64,000 nucleotides of DNA from Sphingomonadales bacterium (lineage in GTDB: Bacteria; Pseudomonadota; Alphaproteobacteria; Sphingomonadales; Sphingomonadaceae): positions 310,001 to 374,000 of the forward strand of contig JADKCA010000001.1 of the NCBI GenBank assembly GCA_016714795.1, written 5' to 3'. The position numbers and the translations under genes were made by a program. Below the pieces are notes generated by a model. That model was not told where the DNA came from, did no database searches, and saw only the letters and a list, made by a program, of their open reading frames with translations. Shown piece by piece: positions 37,541 through 46,497 of this stretch (the first letter of the stretch is position 1; each line of letters begins with the position of its first letter).

Positions 37541-39180
37541 CGCAGTTGAACCAGTCCGGATGGAAGCCTGAAATGAAAGCCCTCTCCCCTTCAGGGGAGG
37601 GAGGATATGTGGAGACCTTCACCGGCAACCGCGCGCTGATGCTGGAAGAACCGCTGATCTTCGAGATTGGCGGACGGGAGACGTGCGGGGTGGATTTTGT
37701 TGATCTCCCTCTCCCCTTGAGGGGAGAGGGCCGGGGAGAGGGGGCTGGAAAGCCTTCCCAAGCGGACACTCCCCTCTCCCAACCCTCTCCCCTGAAGGAG
37801 AGAGGGCTTGAGCGCGCCACCCCCATCGGCCTTCCCGGCCTGTCCGAGCCCGAAACCATCCGCCACTATACGCGCCTCAGCCGCCAGAATTACGCCATCG
37901 ATCTCGGCCTGTTTCCGCTGGGCAGCTGCACGATGAAGCATAATCCGCGCCTCAATGAAAAGGTCGCGCGGATGGCGGGTTTTGCGGATGTCCATCCGCT
38001 CGCCCCGCATGAAACGGTGCAGGGCGCGCTGGCCGTGATTCACGAACTGGCGCACTGGCTGGTGACGCTGACGGGGATGAAGGCGGTGGCCATGTCTCCC
38101 AAGGCGGGCGCGCATGGAGAGCTTTGCGGGGTGCTGGCGATCAAGGCCGCGCTGCAAGCGCGCGGGGAAAATCGCCCGGTCATCCTCGTGCCCGAAAGCG
38201 CGCATGGCACCAATCCGGCGACAGCCGCCTTTGCAGGCTTCCGTGTGGAGAGCATTCCCGCCACGGCGGAAGGCCGGGTGGATGTGGAAGCGCTCAAGGC
38301 CAAGCTGGGGCCGGACGTGGCGGGCGTGATGATCACCAACCCCAACACCTGCGGTCTGTTCGAGCGCGATCTGAAGACGATTTCGGACGCTGTCCATGCA
38401 GCGGGCGGTTACGTCTATTGCGATGGTGCGAACTTCAATGCCATTGTCGGGCGCGTTCGCCCCGGTGATCTGGGCGTGGATGCGATGCATATCAACCTGC
38501 ACAAGACGTTCAGCACCCCGCATGGCGGCGGTGGCCCCGGTTCTGGCCCGGTTGTGCTGTCAGAGGCCCTCGCGCCGTTCGCGCCTTTGCCCTTCGTGGT
38601 GAAGCGCGGCGAAGAATTCGTGCTGATCGAGGAGGAGACGGCGGGCGAGCATCATGGCCAGAGCTTTGGCCGGATGACCGCGTTCCACGGCCAGATGGGC
38701 ATGTTCACGCGCGCGCTGGCCTATATCCTCAGCCATGGTGCGGATGGATTGCGGCAGGTGGCCGAAGATGCGGTGCTCAACGCCAATTACATCCTGCGTT
38801 CGCTCGATGATGTGCTCGACGCGCCTTTTGGCGGTTCAGGCCCCTGTATGCACGAAGCGCTGTTCACCGATGATAATCTGGCAGAGGGCTTTTCCACGCT
38901 CGACATTGCCAAGGGGCTGATCGACGAGGGCTATCACCCGATGACGGTCTATTTCCCGCTCGTCGTGCATGGCGCCATGCTGGTGGAGCCGACCGAAACC
39001 GAGAGCAAGGCGACGCTGGACCAGTTCATCGGCGCGCTCCGCAGTGTGGCGAACCGAGCGCGGCAAGGCGATCTCGCCCTGAAGTCCGCCCCGCATTTCG
39101 CACCCCGGCGGCGGCTGGATGAAACGCTCGCCGCCCGCAAGCCTGTGCTGGTGTGGAAGGAGGAGGGTGCTGGGGACTGA
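37537..39180 (+). CDS. gcvPB: Glycine dehydrogenase (decarboxylating) subunit 2, with repeat-derived insertions
   Basis: C-terminal half of the split P protein, carrying pyridoxal phosphate on Lys323 in INLHKTFSTPHGGGG. The 547 residues are longer than usual for GcvPB (about 510-525). The extra length is near the N-terminus. Residues about 15-23 come from a single CCCTCTCC hairpin unit, and residues about 57-90 (with LPLPLRGEGRGEGAGK and LSQPSPLKERG) come from a full composite palindromic element. The family sequence continues on both sides (TFTGNRALMLEEPLIFEIG before, IGLPGLSEPETIRHYTRLSR after), so the insertion sits in a variable linker and keeps the frame open. Confidence 0.96.
   Translation: MTQLNQSGWKPEMKALSPSGEGGYVETFTGNRALMLEEPLIFEIGGRETCGVDFVDLPLPLRGEGRGEGAGKPSQADTPLSQPSPLKERGLERATPIGLPGLSEPETIRHYTRLSRQNYAIDLGLFPLGSCTMKHNPRLNEKVARMAGFADVHPLAPHETVQGALAVIHELAHWLVTLTGMKAVAMSPKAGAHGELCGVLAIKAALQARGENRPVILVPESAHGTNPATAAFAGFRVESIPATAEGRVDVEALKAKLGPDVAGVMITNPNTCGLFERDLKTISDAVHAAGGYVYCDGANFNAIVGRVRPGDLGVDAMHINLHKTFSTPHGGGGPGSGPVVLSEALAPFAPLPFVVKRGEEFVLIEEETAGEHHGQSFGRMTAFHGQMGMFTRALAYILSHGADGLRQVAEDAVLNANYILRSLDDVLDAPFGGSGPCMHEALFTDDNLAEGFSTLDIAKGLIDEGYHPMTVYFPLVVHGAMLVEPTETESKATLDQFIGALRSVANRARQGDLALKSAPHFAPRRRLDETLAARKPVLVWKEEGAGD
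37580..37604. repeat. Single hairpin unit inside gcvPB
   Basis: CCCTCTCCCCTTCAGGGGAG plus GGAGG within codons 15-23 of gcvPB, matching the arms of the composite element. It is read as ALSPSGEGG. Confidence 0.8.
37707..37806. repeat. Composite palindromic element, copy 3, inside gcvPB coding sequence
   Basis: A 100-bp head-to-head pair. Left unit: CCCTCTCCCCTTGAGGGGAG then AGGGCCGGGGAGAGGGGG. Right unit: CTCCCCTCTCCCAACC then CTCTCCCCTGAAGGAGAG. A spacer of about 30 bp lies between. Same plan and length as the copies at 9498-9604 and 36073-36170, but here it is translated in frame as residues about 57-90 of GcvPB. Confidence 0.9.
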
Positions 39181-39190
39181 GTTCCCGCTC

Positions 39191-39274
39191 CCGCCGTCCT
39201 GAGCCTGTCGAAGGACTGTATTTGGGACTCTGGTGCCAATGGAAAACGGTCCTTCGACAGGCTCAGGACGGCGG
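39191..39274. repeat. Inverted repeat of the CCTTCGACAGGCTCAGG family (gcvPB / GST gap)
   Basis: Arms of about 25 bp (CCGCCGTCCTGAGCCTGTCG.. and its reverse complement) are separated by about 34 bp between the converging gcvPB and glutathione transferase genes. The stem would be very stable and may act as a bidirectional terminator. Confidence 0.88.
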
Positions 39275-39287
39275 GGAAGCTAAGACA

Positions 39288-39923
39288 TCACTCCGGTATC
39301 GAAGTCCCGCCGCCTTCGCGTTCGCGCGCGCGCTTGAAACCTTCGCGCGCGCTAAGCCTCGCATACCAGGCCTTGGTGAGCGGCCCCAATTCGCCGTCAA
39401 TCTTCAGCGATTGTGCCAGCGTGATGGCATAGGCCACCGTGACATCTGCCATGGTGAAGCGGCCCGCCACCAGAAATTCCCGCCCGTCGGCCAGTGCCCG
39501 TTCGATGCTTTTGGCGCGGCCGAGGAAAAAGCCGAGATAATCCTCCGCTGCTTGCGGAAGGCGACGTTCCTTGGGCTCCAGCCTTGTGTAGCGCAGCACG
39601 ATGGTCTGCGGGAATGTCAGCGTGGCGTCGCTGCGGTGCATCCAGTTGAGATAGGGGAGCCAGTCCGCTTCATCCGGTGTGACCGCAAGCGGCGTGCCGT
39701 GCGCGATGCGTTCGCAGATCGCAGCGGATTCGGTGATGATGTGGCCATTTTCTTCCCACGCCGGAATCGTCCCCAGCGGGTTCACATCCTTGAAGGCCGG
39801 GGCAAACACGCGCGGCGGGAAGGGGAGCATGCGCAGATCAATCGGAAAGCCCGCTTCCTCTGCCGCCCAGAGGCAGCGGAAGGAGCGCGCGCCTGCGCAA
39901 TGGTGCAAGATGGGCAGGCTCAT
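39288..39923 (-). CDS. Glutathione S-transferase family protein
   Basis: A 211-residue GST with an N-terminal thioredoxin-like domain (LPILHHCAGARSFRCLWAAEE, then VNPLGTIPAWEENGHIITESAAICERI carrying the glutathione-binding Glu-Ser) and a helical C-terminal domain (ADVTVAYAITLAQSL). The start MSLPILHHC (ATG 39921-39923) overlaps the proA stop (ATGA); the longer frame upstream is inside proA. Likely detoxification or a stress role, substrate unknown. Confidence 0.92.
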   Translation of the reverse strand: MSLPILHHCAGARSFRCLWAAEEAGFPIDLRMLPFPPRVFAPAFKDVNPLGTIPAWEENGHIITESAAICERIAHGTPLAVTPDEADWLPYLNWMHRSDATLTFPQTIVLRYTRLEPKERRLPQAAEDYLGFFLGRAKSIERALADGREFLVAGRFTMADVTVAYAITLAQSLKIDGELGPLTKAWYARLSAREGFKRAREREGGGTSIPE

Positions 39924-41182
39924 GGCCGTGTCTGCCCCGTGCCGCGCACCTGCCATTTATAGGTTGTCAGCCCTTCAAGTGCGACCGGGCCGCGCGCATG
40001 GAGGCGGCCCGTGGCGATGCCGATTTCTGCACCCAGCCCGAACTCGCCACCATCGGCAAATTGCGTTGAAGCATTGTGCATGACGATGGCCGAATCGACG
40101 CCATTGAGGAAGCGTTCGGCGGCGTCTGCATCTTCGGTGATGATCGCATCGGTGTGCGCGGAGCTGTGCCGCGCAATGTGCGCCATTGCACCTTCGACGC
40201 CATCGACCAGCGCGACCGAGAGGATCGCGTCGAGATATTCTGTGTCCCAATCCTCAGCCGTCGCGGGCTCAACGCGCGCGTCGATGGCTTGGGCGGCCTT
40301 GTCTCCTCGCAATTCGCAGCCTTTGGCGATGAGCGCGGACAGGATGGGCGCGGGATTGGCATAGGCGCTGTCGATCAGCAATGTCTCGGTCGCCCCGCAA
40401 ATGCCGGTGCGGCGCATCTTGGCATTGACGGCGAGCGCGAGGGCTTTGTCCGGATCGGCGGCCTTGTCCACATAGGTGTGGCAGATGCCGTCGAGGTGCG
40501 CGAGCACGGGCACGCGCGCGTCATTCTGCACGCGCTCGACCAGCGCCTTGCCGCCGCGCGGGACGATGATGTCGATCAGGCCATGCGCGGCCAGCATCGC
40601 GCCGACTGCTGCGCGATCCGTGGTAGGGACAAGCTGGATCGCATCGCCGGGCAGGCCCGCTGCGGTGACGCCTTCCACCATGGCTGCGTGCAGCGCGGTG
40701 TTGGAATGGATCGCTTCGCTGCCGCCGCGCAGGATGGCAGCATTGCCCGACATCAGGCAGAGGGCTGCGGCGTCTGCCGTCACATTGGGGCGGCTTTCAT
40801 AGATGATCCCGACCACGCCCAAAGGCACACGCACGCGCGAGAGCTTCAGCCCGTTGGGCCGCTCGCTCTGGTCAATCACCTGTCCCACAGGGTCCGGCAA
40901 TGCGGCGACAGCTTCCACGCCAGCTGCCACGCCCTCCAGACGCGTGTCATCCAGCGCCAGCCGGTCGAGCAGCGCCGAAGTCAGCCCACGCGCTTTGCCC
41001 GCTTCGAAATCCTTGGCATTGGCCGCGAGGATTGCCGGGGCGTGGCGGCGGATCGCTGTGGCGGCAGCGCGCAAGGCAGCGGCTTTCTCCGCTGTGGAAT
41101 GGCGGGTGAGGATGGCGGACGCAGCGCGTGCCTGTTCACCCATTGTGCGGATAAGGGCTTCGGGGGAGAGTTGGTCGGTCAT
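39920..41182 (-). CDS. proA: Gamma-glutamyl phosphate reductase
   Basis: Second enzyme of proline synthesis, reducing gamma-glutamyl phosphate to the semialdehyde with NADPH. The 420 residues follow the aldehyde-dehydrogenase-like fold, with LGVVGIIYESRPNVTADAAA near residue 125, the catalytic Cys region MRRTGICGATETLL near residue 265 and SAHTDAIITED near the C-terminus. No proB is adjacent here. The stop overlaps the GST start. Confidence 0.96.
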   Translation of the reverse strand: MTDQLSPEALIRTMGEQARAASAILTRHSTAEKAAALRAAATAIRRHAPAILAANAKDFEAGKARGLTSALLDRLALDDTRLEGVAAGVEAVAALPDPVGQVIDQSERPNGLKLSRVRVPLGVVGIIYESRPNVTADAAALCLMSGNAAILRGGSEAIHSNTALHAAMVEGVTAAGLPGDAIQLVPTTDRAAVGAMLAAHGLIDIIVPRGGKALVERVQNDARVPVLAHLDGICHTYVDKAADPDKALALAVNAKMRRTGICGATETLLIDSAYANPAPILSALIAKGCELRGDKAAQAIDARVEPATAEDWDTEYLDAILSVALVDGVEGAMAHIARHSSAHTDAIITEDADAAERFLNGVDSAIVMHNASTQFADGGEFGLGAEIGIATGRLHARGPVALEGLTTYKWQVRGTGQTRP

Positions 41183-41287
41183 GCGTTTGCTCTAGTTGAG
41201 GCGAATGGGAATGTGAACTGGCTCAATGCCTCCCATTGGCATGAGCGACGTGGTCCAGATCTGGCGGTCCGGCCAATCTTCCTTCCC

Positions 41288-41373
41288 CGGCATCCTGAGC
41301 TTGTCGAAGGACCGCTTTGCGCTTCGGCCTGCATGTAACGAAGAACGGCCCTTCGACAGGCTCAGGGCGCCGG
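41288..41373. repeat. Inverted repeat of the CCTTCGACAGGCTCAGG family (proA / phoK gap)
   Basis: Arms GGCATCCTGAGCTTGTCGAA and CCCTTCGACAGGCTCAGGG, about 36 bp apart, in the 216-bp gap between proA (start) and phoK (end), both on the minus strand. Likely terminator of phoK. The remaining part of the gap should hold the proA promoter. Confidence 0.85.
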
Positions 41374-41398
41374 TGACGGGGACGCAATTCGACTGAAC

Positions 41399-43060
41399 CT
41401 ATTCTGCCGCGCAGTTCGAGCTGGTGCCCGCCACCAGATCTAGGCAGCGCCCGTCAATCTCGCCCTTGGGAATGGAGAGGCCGATCAGGCTGGCCCAGCT
41501 TGGCAGGATGTCCACCGTTTCCACGGCATTGGGCTGTTCAAAGCCCGCCACACCCGGCCACCAGAACAGGATCGGCACGCGCCGGTCATAGCCCCAGGGC
41601 GAACCGTGCGTGGCGAAATAGCCCATGCTGGCATCGGGGATAGGGGTGACATAGGGCTTGAGCAGCACGAGGAAATCGCCCGAACGTTCGGGATCAAAGC
41701 TGGCCTTCGCGCGATCGATCAGGCTCCATTCGTCCACCGGGGCCTTGGGGGCGGGGGCGGCGTTCAGCTCCGCTTTGGTGAAGACGGCTTCAACCTGCGG
41801 ATGGGCGCGATAGAGGGATACGGCATCGTCCAGCACCGCCTGACGCTTGTCTGCGGGCACATCGGGCGAGACATACATGTCTCCGAACGGCGCGCGGCCC
41901 AGCAGCGCGGCGTTGCTCAGGCCATGCTTCTTCTGCACCATCATGCCCACCGCCATGGCAGAGAGCATCTTGTCCACCCGCTCTGCCTTGGGCAGCGCCT
42001 GAATGCGGTTGCGCTCCGGAATGTCATGGCCGCCATGATCGGCGGTGAGCGAAACGGCATAGGGGATTTTCGCCTTGTCGAGCGCGCTCAGCAATTCGCC
42101 GAGCACAGCGTCCAGCCCCATGATCTGCGCGCACATTTCCGGTCCTTCGGTGCCGGTTGCGTGCCCCACATAATCGGCGGCGGAAAAGCTGATGGCGAGC
42201 ACATCGGTCGCGTCGCCCTTGCCGAGTTTCATTTCGTTCATGGCGGCAAGCGCGATCCGCAATGTCGCGGCATCGGACCGGGGGGAAGCCAGCCAGCCGC
42301 GCGCATCGCCTGCCTTGCGCGTTTTGAGCAGGCCGACCGAAACCTTGTCATCCAGCTTCACTTCGCGGCTGTAACCGGCGCAGATGGCGGGGAGTTTGGG
42401 CGTGAACGCCTTGCCGATTTCAGCGGCAATCGCGGTGTTGATCGTGGGCAAGGCAGCGAGTTTGGGCGTGGCACCTGCAAAGCTCACATAGGATTTGCCA
42501 TCAAACCACAAGGCCAGATCGGTCTTGTGGCCGCCCATCATCACCGCCGCGCGATCCTTTTGCGAGACGGCGACAACGCGGGTGCGCGGGTCCACCGCCT
42601 TCATCCGGTCTCCCAATGTCGGCACTTTCAGGAAATGCGGGGAAACGACATAGCCAGCGGAAGAGGCCATGAAATCGGTCGCGCCGCCTTGCGGTTGTTC
42701 GGCGCAATAGATTTCATAGCTGGTTTTGCCATTCTTGGCCTTGCGCGGCAGGCCGGGGTCTTGCCAGTCATTGGCGATGATGCCGGTGCGCGCGGGGCGG
42801 CTGCCGGTGAGGATCGTCGAATGGCCCGGGCAGGTTTCGGTCGCGGCATGGCCCTGATGCCCGCGCGGAAAAACCACGCCGCCGGAAAGGCGCTTGAACC
42901 CGCCGGTGAACCGGGGCCGATATTCGCTGAACACGTCACTGGAGAGCTGATCCACCGCAATGGCCACAATCAATTTGGGCTTGGGCGCGGTCTGCGCGGC
43001 CAGCGGCGAGGATGTGGCCATCAGGGCCAAAGCGGCGAGGGACCAACGGGGCACCAACAT
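41399..43060 (-). CDS. phoK: PhoK-type alkaline phosphatase
   Basis: A 553-residue secreted alkaline phosphatase resembling PhoK of Sphingomonas, the zinc/calcium enzyme known for uranium phosphate bioprecipitation. The signal peptide ends near residue 22 (PLAAQTA). The metal-binding Asp37 lies in IVAIAVDQLSSDVFSEYRP, and the nucleophile is probably Thr76 in HAATETCPGHSTILTG. Later metal ligands are in SAADYVGHATGTEGPE, LTADHGGHDIPERN and THGSPWGYDRRVPILFW. The C-terminus DGRCLDLVAG is typical. It begins 29 bases from the divergent dsbD frame, so the two promoters must overlap coding DNA or each other. Confidence 0.92.
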   Translation of the reverse strand: MLVPRWSLAALALMATSSPLAAQTAPKPKLIVAIAVDQLSSDVFSEYRPRFTGGFKRLSGGVVFPRGHQGHAATETCPGHSTILTGSRPARTGIIANDWQDPGLPRKAKNGKTSYEIYCAEQPQGGATDFMASSAGYVVSPHFLKVPTLGDRMKAVDPRTRVVAVSQKDRAAVMMGGHKTDLALWFDGKSYVSFAGATPKLAALPTINTAIAAEIGKAFTPKLPAICAGYSREVKLDDKVSVGLLKTRKAGDARGWLASPRSDAATLRIALAAMNEMKLGKGDATDVLAISFSAADYVGHATGTEGPEMCAQIMGLDAVLGELLSALDKAKIPYAVSLTADHGGHDIPERNRIQALPKAERVDKMLSAMAVGMMVQKKHGLSNAALLGRAPFGDMYVSPDVPADKRQAVLDDAVSLYRAHPQVEAVFTKAELNAAPAPKAPVDEWSLIDRAKASFDPERSGDFLVLLKPYVTPIPDASMGYFATHGSPWGYDRRVPILFWWPGVAGFEQPNAVETVDILPSWASLIGLSIPKGEIDGRCLDLVAGTSSNCAAE

Positions 43061-43089
43061 CTCCTTGAGCTTATCTTGCTTCGCCCTGT

Positions 43090-44979
43090 ATGGTGCGCGG
43101 CATGAAACGCGGCAAGCCCAAACTCCTGCTCGCGGCCCTGCTGGGGCTGCTGTCGATCCTGTTTGCCGGGCCAGTCCGCGCGGGCGACACCCACATCAAG
43201 GCGGACCTGGTGGCAGAAGGGCCGATCGCGCCCGGTGGCAGCACCATGATCGCCATCCGTTTCGTGCCCGATGCGGGCTGGCATGGCTATTGGAAAAATC
43301 CCGGCGATGCGGGCCAGCCTGCCACGTTCGAATGGACCAGACCCGACGCGCTGACACTCGCTGCTCCGCGCTTTCCCGTGCCCGAAAAGCTGGTGATCGC
43401 GGGGATGATGAACCATGTCTATAATGGCGAACATGTGCTGCTGTTCCGCGTTGCGGCCAGCGCCGACGCCAAGGCCGGGACGGTGCTGCCGCTGTCTGTC
43501 AAGGCAAACTGGCTGGCCTGCACGGAAACAATCTGTGTGCCGGAAAGTGGTGAATTGCAAACCAGCGTGACCATCGGCACCGCCGCGCCGGATGCAGCAC
43601 AGCGCAAGCGCTTTGATGGCTGGCGTGCGCGGCTGCCGCAACCTCTGGTGCAGCCCGGCATTGTCGAGCGGGCGGGGGATTTGGTGCGGATCGCCATTCC
43701 CTATCCTGCCGGCGCATCGGTTGATCAGCCCTGGTTCTTTGCTGAAAGCGCCGATCTGGTTGATTATGTCGCGCCGCAATCCACAGCGCGCACAGGGGAC
43801 TGGCTGGTGGTGGAGGCCAAGGGGTCTTCGATCCCCTTTGATGGCAAACCCGTTTCCGGCCTGATCATGACCGGCCCGGGGCGAGGGCTGGAATTTGTGG
43901 CCAAGCCCGGCGCGGTCCCGCAGGGCGATACGCCGGACGGACAAGCCATGCAGGCGCTCATCGCCTTTGCAGGCGCGATGCTGGGCGGGTTGCTGCTCAA
44001 CATTCTGCCCTGCGTTTTCCCGATCATCAGCCTGAAAGCGATCAGTCTGGTTCGTTCGGGCGAGAGCGAAGCCGCCGCACGGAGCGAGGCGCTGGCCTAT
44101 ACGGGGGGCGTCGTGCTCACCTGTCTGGCACTTGGCGGCCTGTTGCTGGGCCTGCGTGCCGGGGGCGTGGCGGTCGGCTGGGCGTTCCAGCTGCAAAATC
44201 CGTGGATCGTGGCGCTGCTGCTGCTGCTTGCGGTGGCGATCACCGCCAATCTGGCGGGTTGGTTCACGCTGCCGGGCTTTGGCGGCGGGGAGCAACTGGC
44301 GGGGCAGGATGGCGTGAAGGGCGCGTTTTGGACTGGCGCGCTCGCCGCATTCGTCGCCACGCCCTGCACCGGGCCGTTCATGGCGGCGGCGCTGGGGGCG
44401 GCGCTGGTGTTGCCGGTTCCGGTTGCGCTGCTGATCTTTGCCGGGCTGGGTCTGGGCATGGCGCTGCCCTTCCTCGCCATTGGTTATGTGCCCGCGCTGC
44501 GCAGCCGCCTGCCGCGCCCCGGCGCGTGGATGGAGCGGTTCCGCCGCTTCCTAGCTGTTCCGATGGGGCTGACCGCGCTCGCGCTGGTCTGGCTGCTGGC
44601 GGGGCAGATGGGCCTGTCCAGAAACATCCCCTTCCTTGCCCCCTGCAACCAGCGCGCATAGTGTGTTTTCGAAGAGAAGCTGGCGGCGCTGCGCAAAGAG
44701 GGCAAGCCGGTTTTCCTCTATTTCACCGCAGACTGGTGCCTGACCTGCAAGGTGAATGAAAAGACCGCGATTGAAACCGATGCCGTGCGCGATGCCTTCA
44801 AGGCGAAGGGGATTGGTGTGATGGTGGGGGACTGGACAAGCAGCGATCCCGCCATCACCCGCTTTCTGGAGGCGCGGGGCCGCTCTGGCGTGCCGCTTTA
44901 TCTTTGGTATCCGGCAGGCAAGGAAGGGCAGGAATTGCCGCAACTGCTGACGATTGCGACGCTGACGGCGCTGAACTGA
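43090..44979 (+). pseudogene. dsbD: Protein-disulfide reductase DsbD (ScsB-like), interrupted by TAG
   Basis: Transfers reducing power from cytoplasmic thioredoxin to the periplasm. The first part (signal peptide; periplasmic domain with two Cys in NWLACTETICVPESG; membrane domain with the Cys pair in NILPCVFPI and ATPCTGPFMAAAL) runs to a TAG at 44659-44661. In the same frame the thioredoxin-like domain continues (LAALRKEGKPVFLYFTADWC, LTCKVNE) to 44979. No start codon precedes its CxxC, so it could not be made alone. The spacer between WLLAGQMG and the thioredoxin domain is short and odd (NIPFLAPCNQRA), suggesting loss of the last membrane helices or a misassembly. The start may be ATG 43102. 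Confidence 0.85.
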
Positions 44980-44990
44980 ATCTTCAAACC

Positions 44991-45020
44991 GCTGCTGTCC
45001 TCAGCCTGTCGAAAGACGTC
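44991..45020. repeat. Solitary arm of the CCTTCGACAGGCTCAGG family
   Basis: GCTGTCCTCAGCCTGTCGAA with a mismatch, just after the dsbD stop, without an inverted partner nearby. Confidence 0.6.
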
Positions 45021-45104
45021 AACAGGGTGAATTTATCCAATCCCGCCAGCCGATAAGCTGCCAGAGCGCGCGTCACGATAACTTCAAAACGGGGACCAAC
45101 CACC

Positions 45105-45470
45105 ATGAAAGCCGCCTTGTCCGCCCTCGCACTGGGCGCTGCCCTGATGTCCACGCCCGCCGCCGCGCAGGAAGGCGGGGCCTCGCCAGAACTGTGCACC
45201 GTGGTGCTCGCCAATGCCTATTCGATGATGACGGCAGAGAATGAGAAGCGCCTCGTCTCGATGTTCCAGTCTTACTATGCGGGCAAGGCCGTGGCGGGAT
45301 CGACGGCTACCAACGCCATGATGACCGTGCTCGGTAAAGGCGCGGAGCAGGTGGGCAGTATGACCAACGAAAAGCTGGGCGAAACCACCAAGAATTGCAT
45401 GGCCGGTCAGGCCAAGGAAGACGTGCAGGTGCTCTTCATGCTCGATGAGTCGATGAAAGAGAAGAAGTAA
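45105..45470 (+). CDS. Small exported hypothetical protein
   Basis: A 121-residue protein with a clear signal peptide (MKAALSALALGAALM, cleavage near AAAQ, residue 22). The mature part is short and helical, with two cysteines (LCTVVL near 32 and KNCMAG near 98) that may form one disulfide, and a charged C-terminus DESMKEKK. I recognise no family. It stands alone between dsbD and the convergent era gene. Confidence 0.68.
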   Translation: MKAALSALALGAALMSTPAAAQEGGASPELCTVVLANAYSMMTAENEKRLVSMFQSYYAGKAVAGSTATNAMMTVLGKGAEQVGSMTNEKLGETTKNCMAGQAKEDVQVLFMLDESMKEKK

Positions 45471-45483
45471 GGGCGCTCTAACG

Positions 45484-45577
45484 CCCGCCGTCCTGAGCCT
45501 GTTGATGGACCGTATTTTTCTACGCGCAATGCGTTCAACAAGAAATACGGTCCTTCGACAGGCTCAGGACGGCGGTG
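45484..45577. repeat. Inverted repeat of the CCTTCGACAGGCTCAGG family (between convergent genes)
   Basis: Extended stem: CCGCCGTCCTGAGCCTG..GGACCGTATTT on the left and AAATACGGTCC.. with CCTTCGACAGGCTCAGG on the right, around a loop of about 24 bp. The left arm has small mismatches (TTGATGGACC). It sits between the small exported protein gene and era, which converge, and probably terminates both. Confidence 0.88.
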
Positions 45578-45588
45578 TTGCTTTTTAA

Positions 45589-46497
45589 TCAATCCACCCA
45601 GTCCAGCCCGATATCGCGATACAGGCCGCGATCATCCTCCCATTTCGGGTTGACCTTGACGTGCAGATAGAGATGCACCGTCGCACCACCCAGCGCCTTG
45701 GAGATTTCCGCGCGGGCGCGTGATCCGATTTCCTTCAGCCGCACGCCGCCCTTGCCCAATATGATGGCGCGTTGCGTGGGACGTTCGATCAGGATCTGCT
45801 GGTGGATTTCCACCGAACCATCATCGCGCTCGGTATATTTCTCGGTCTCGATGGCCGCTGCATAGGGCAGTTCGGCGTGAAGCTGGAGATAAAGCTGTTC
45901 GCGCGTGATTTCCGCTGCCGTCATCCGGTCGGTTGCGTCAGACACCTGATCCTCGGGGAAGTGCCACGGGCCTTCGGGCATGTAGCGCGACAGCACGTCT
46001 TTCAGCAGATCAAGCCCGTCGCCGGTGGCGGCACTCACCATCAGCGTTTCGTCAAAAGTCAGCTTGGTGTTGAGGCGCTGGGCGTGGACGAGCAGCTTGC
46101 CCTTGTCTGCAATATCGACCTTGTTGAGGATCAGCAGCTTGGGCTCGGGCCGCGCGGCGAGCGCTTCGACAATGCTGTCCACCTTCGGGCCAAGTCCGCC
46201 CTTGGCATCCACCACCAGCGCGATCACATCCGCATCCTGCGCGCCGCCCCATGCGGCCTGCACCATCGCGCGGTCCAGCCGCCTTTTGGGCTCGAAGATA
46301 CCGGGCGTATCGACCAGCATCAGCTGCGTTGGGCCATGCAGCGCAATCCCCATCAGCCGCGTCCGCGTCGTCTGCGCCTTGGGCGAGACAATCGCCACCT
46401 TCTGGCCCACCAGCGCGTTGACGAGTGTGGATTTGCCCGCATTGGGCGCCCCGATGATGCTCACGAGGCCGCATTTCTGTTGGTCGGTAATGGTCAT
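45589..46497 (-). CDS. era: GTPase Era
   Basis: Essential GTPase that binds 16S rRNA during 30S assembly. The 302 residues show G1 GAPNAGKST, G2 region TTRTR, G3 DTPGIF, G4 NKVD and the C-terminal KH domain with RAIILGKGGVRLKEIGSRAR. The start MTITDQQKCGLVSIIG overlaps the GIY-YIG stop (ATGA). In most relatives rnc directly precedes era; here a GIY-YIG gene and a repeat pair intervene, and no recO follows downstream. Confidence 0.97.
   Translation of the reverse strand: MTITDQQKCGLVSIIGAPNAGKSTLVNALVGQKVAIVSPKAQTTRTRLMGIALHGPTQLMLVDTPGIFEPKRRLDRAMVQAAWGGAQDADVIALVVDAKGGLGPKVDSIVEALAARPEPKLLILNKVDIADKGKLLVHAQRLNTKLTFDETLMVSAATGDGLDLLKDVLSRYMPEGPWHFPEDQVSDATDRMTAAEITREQLYLQLHAELPYAAAIETEKYTERDDGSVEIHQQILIERPTQRAIILGKGGVRLKEIGSRARAEISKALGGATVHLYLHVKVNPKWEDDRGLYRDIGLDWVD

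Noticed and set aside
37537..39180. gcvPB as a pseudogene because of the inserted repeats
   Set aside because: The frame is open throughout, catalytic Lys323 is in place and the insertions lie in an N-terminal linker.
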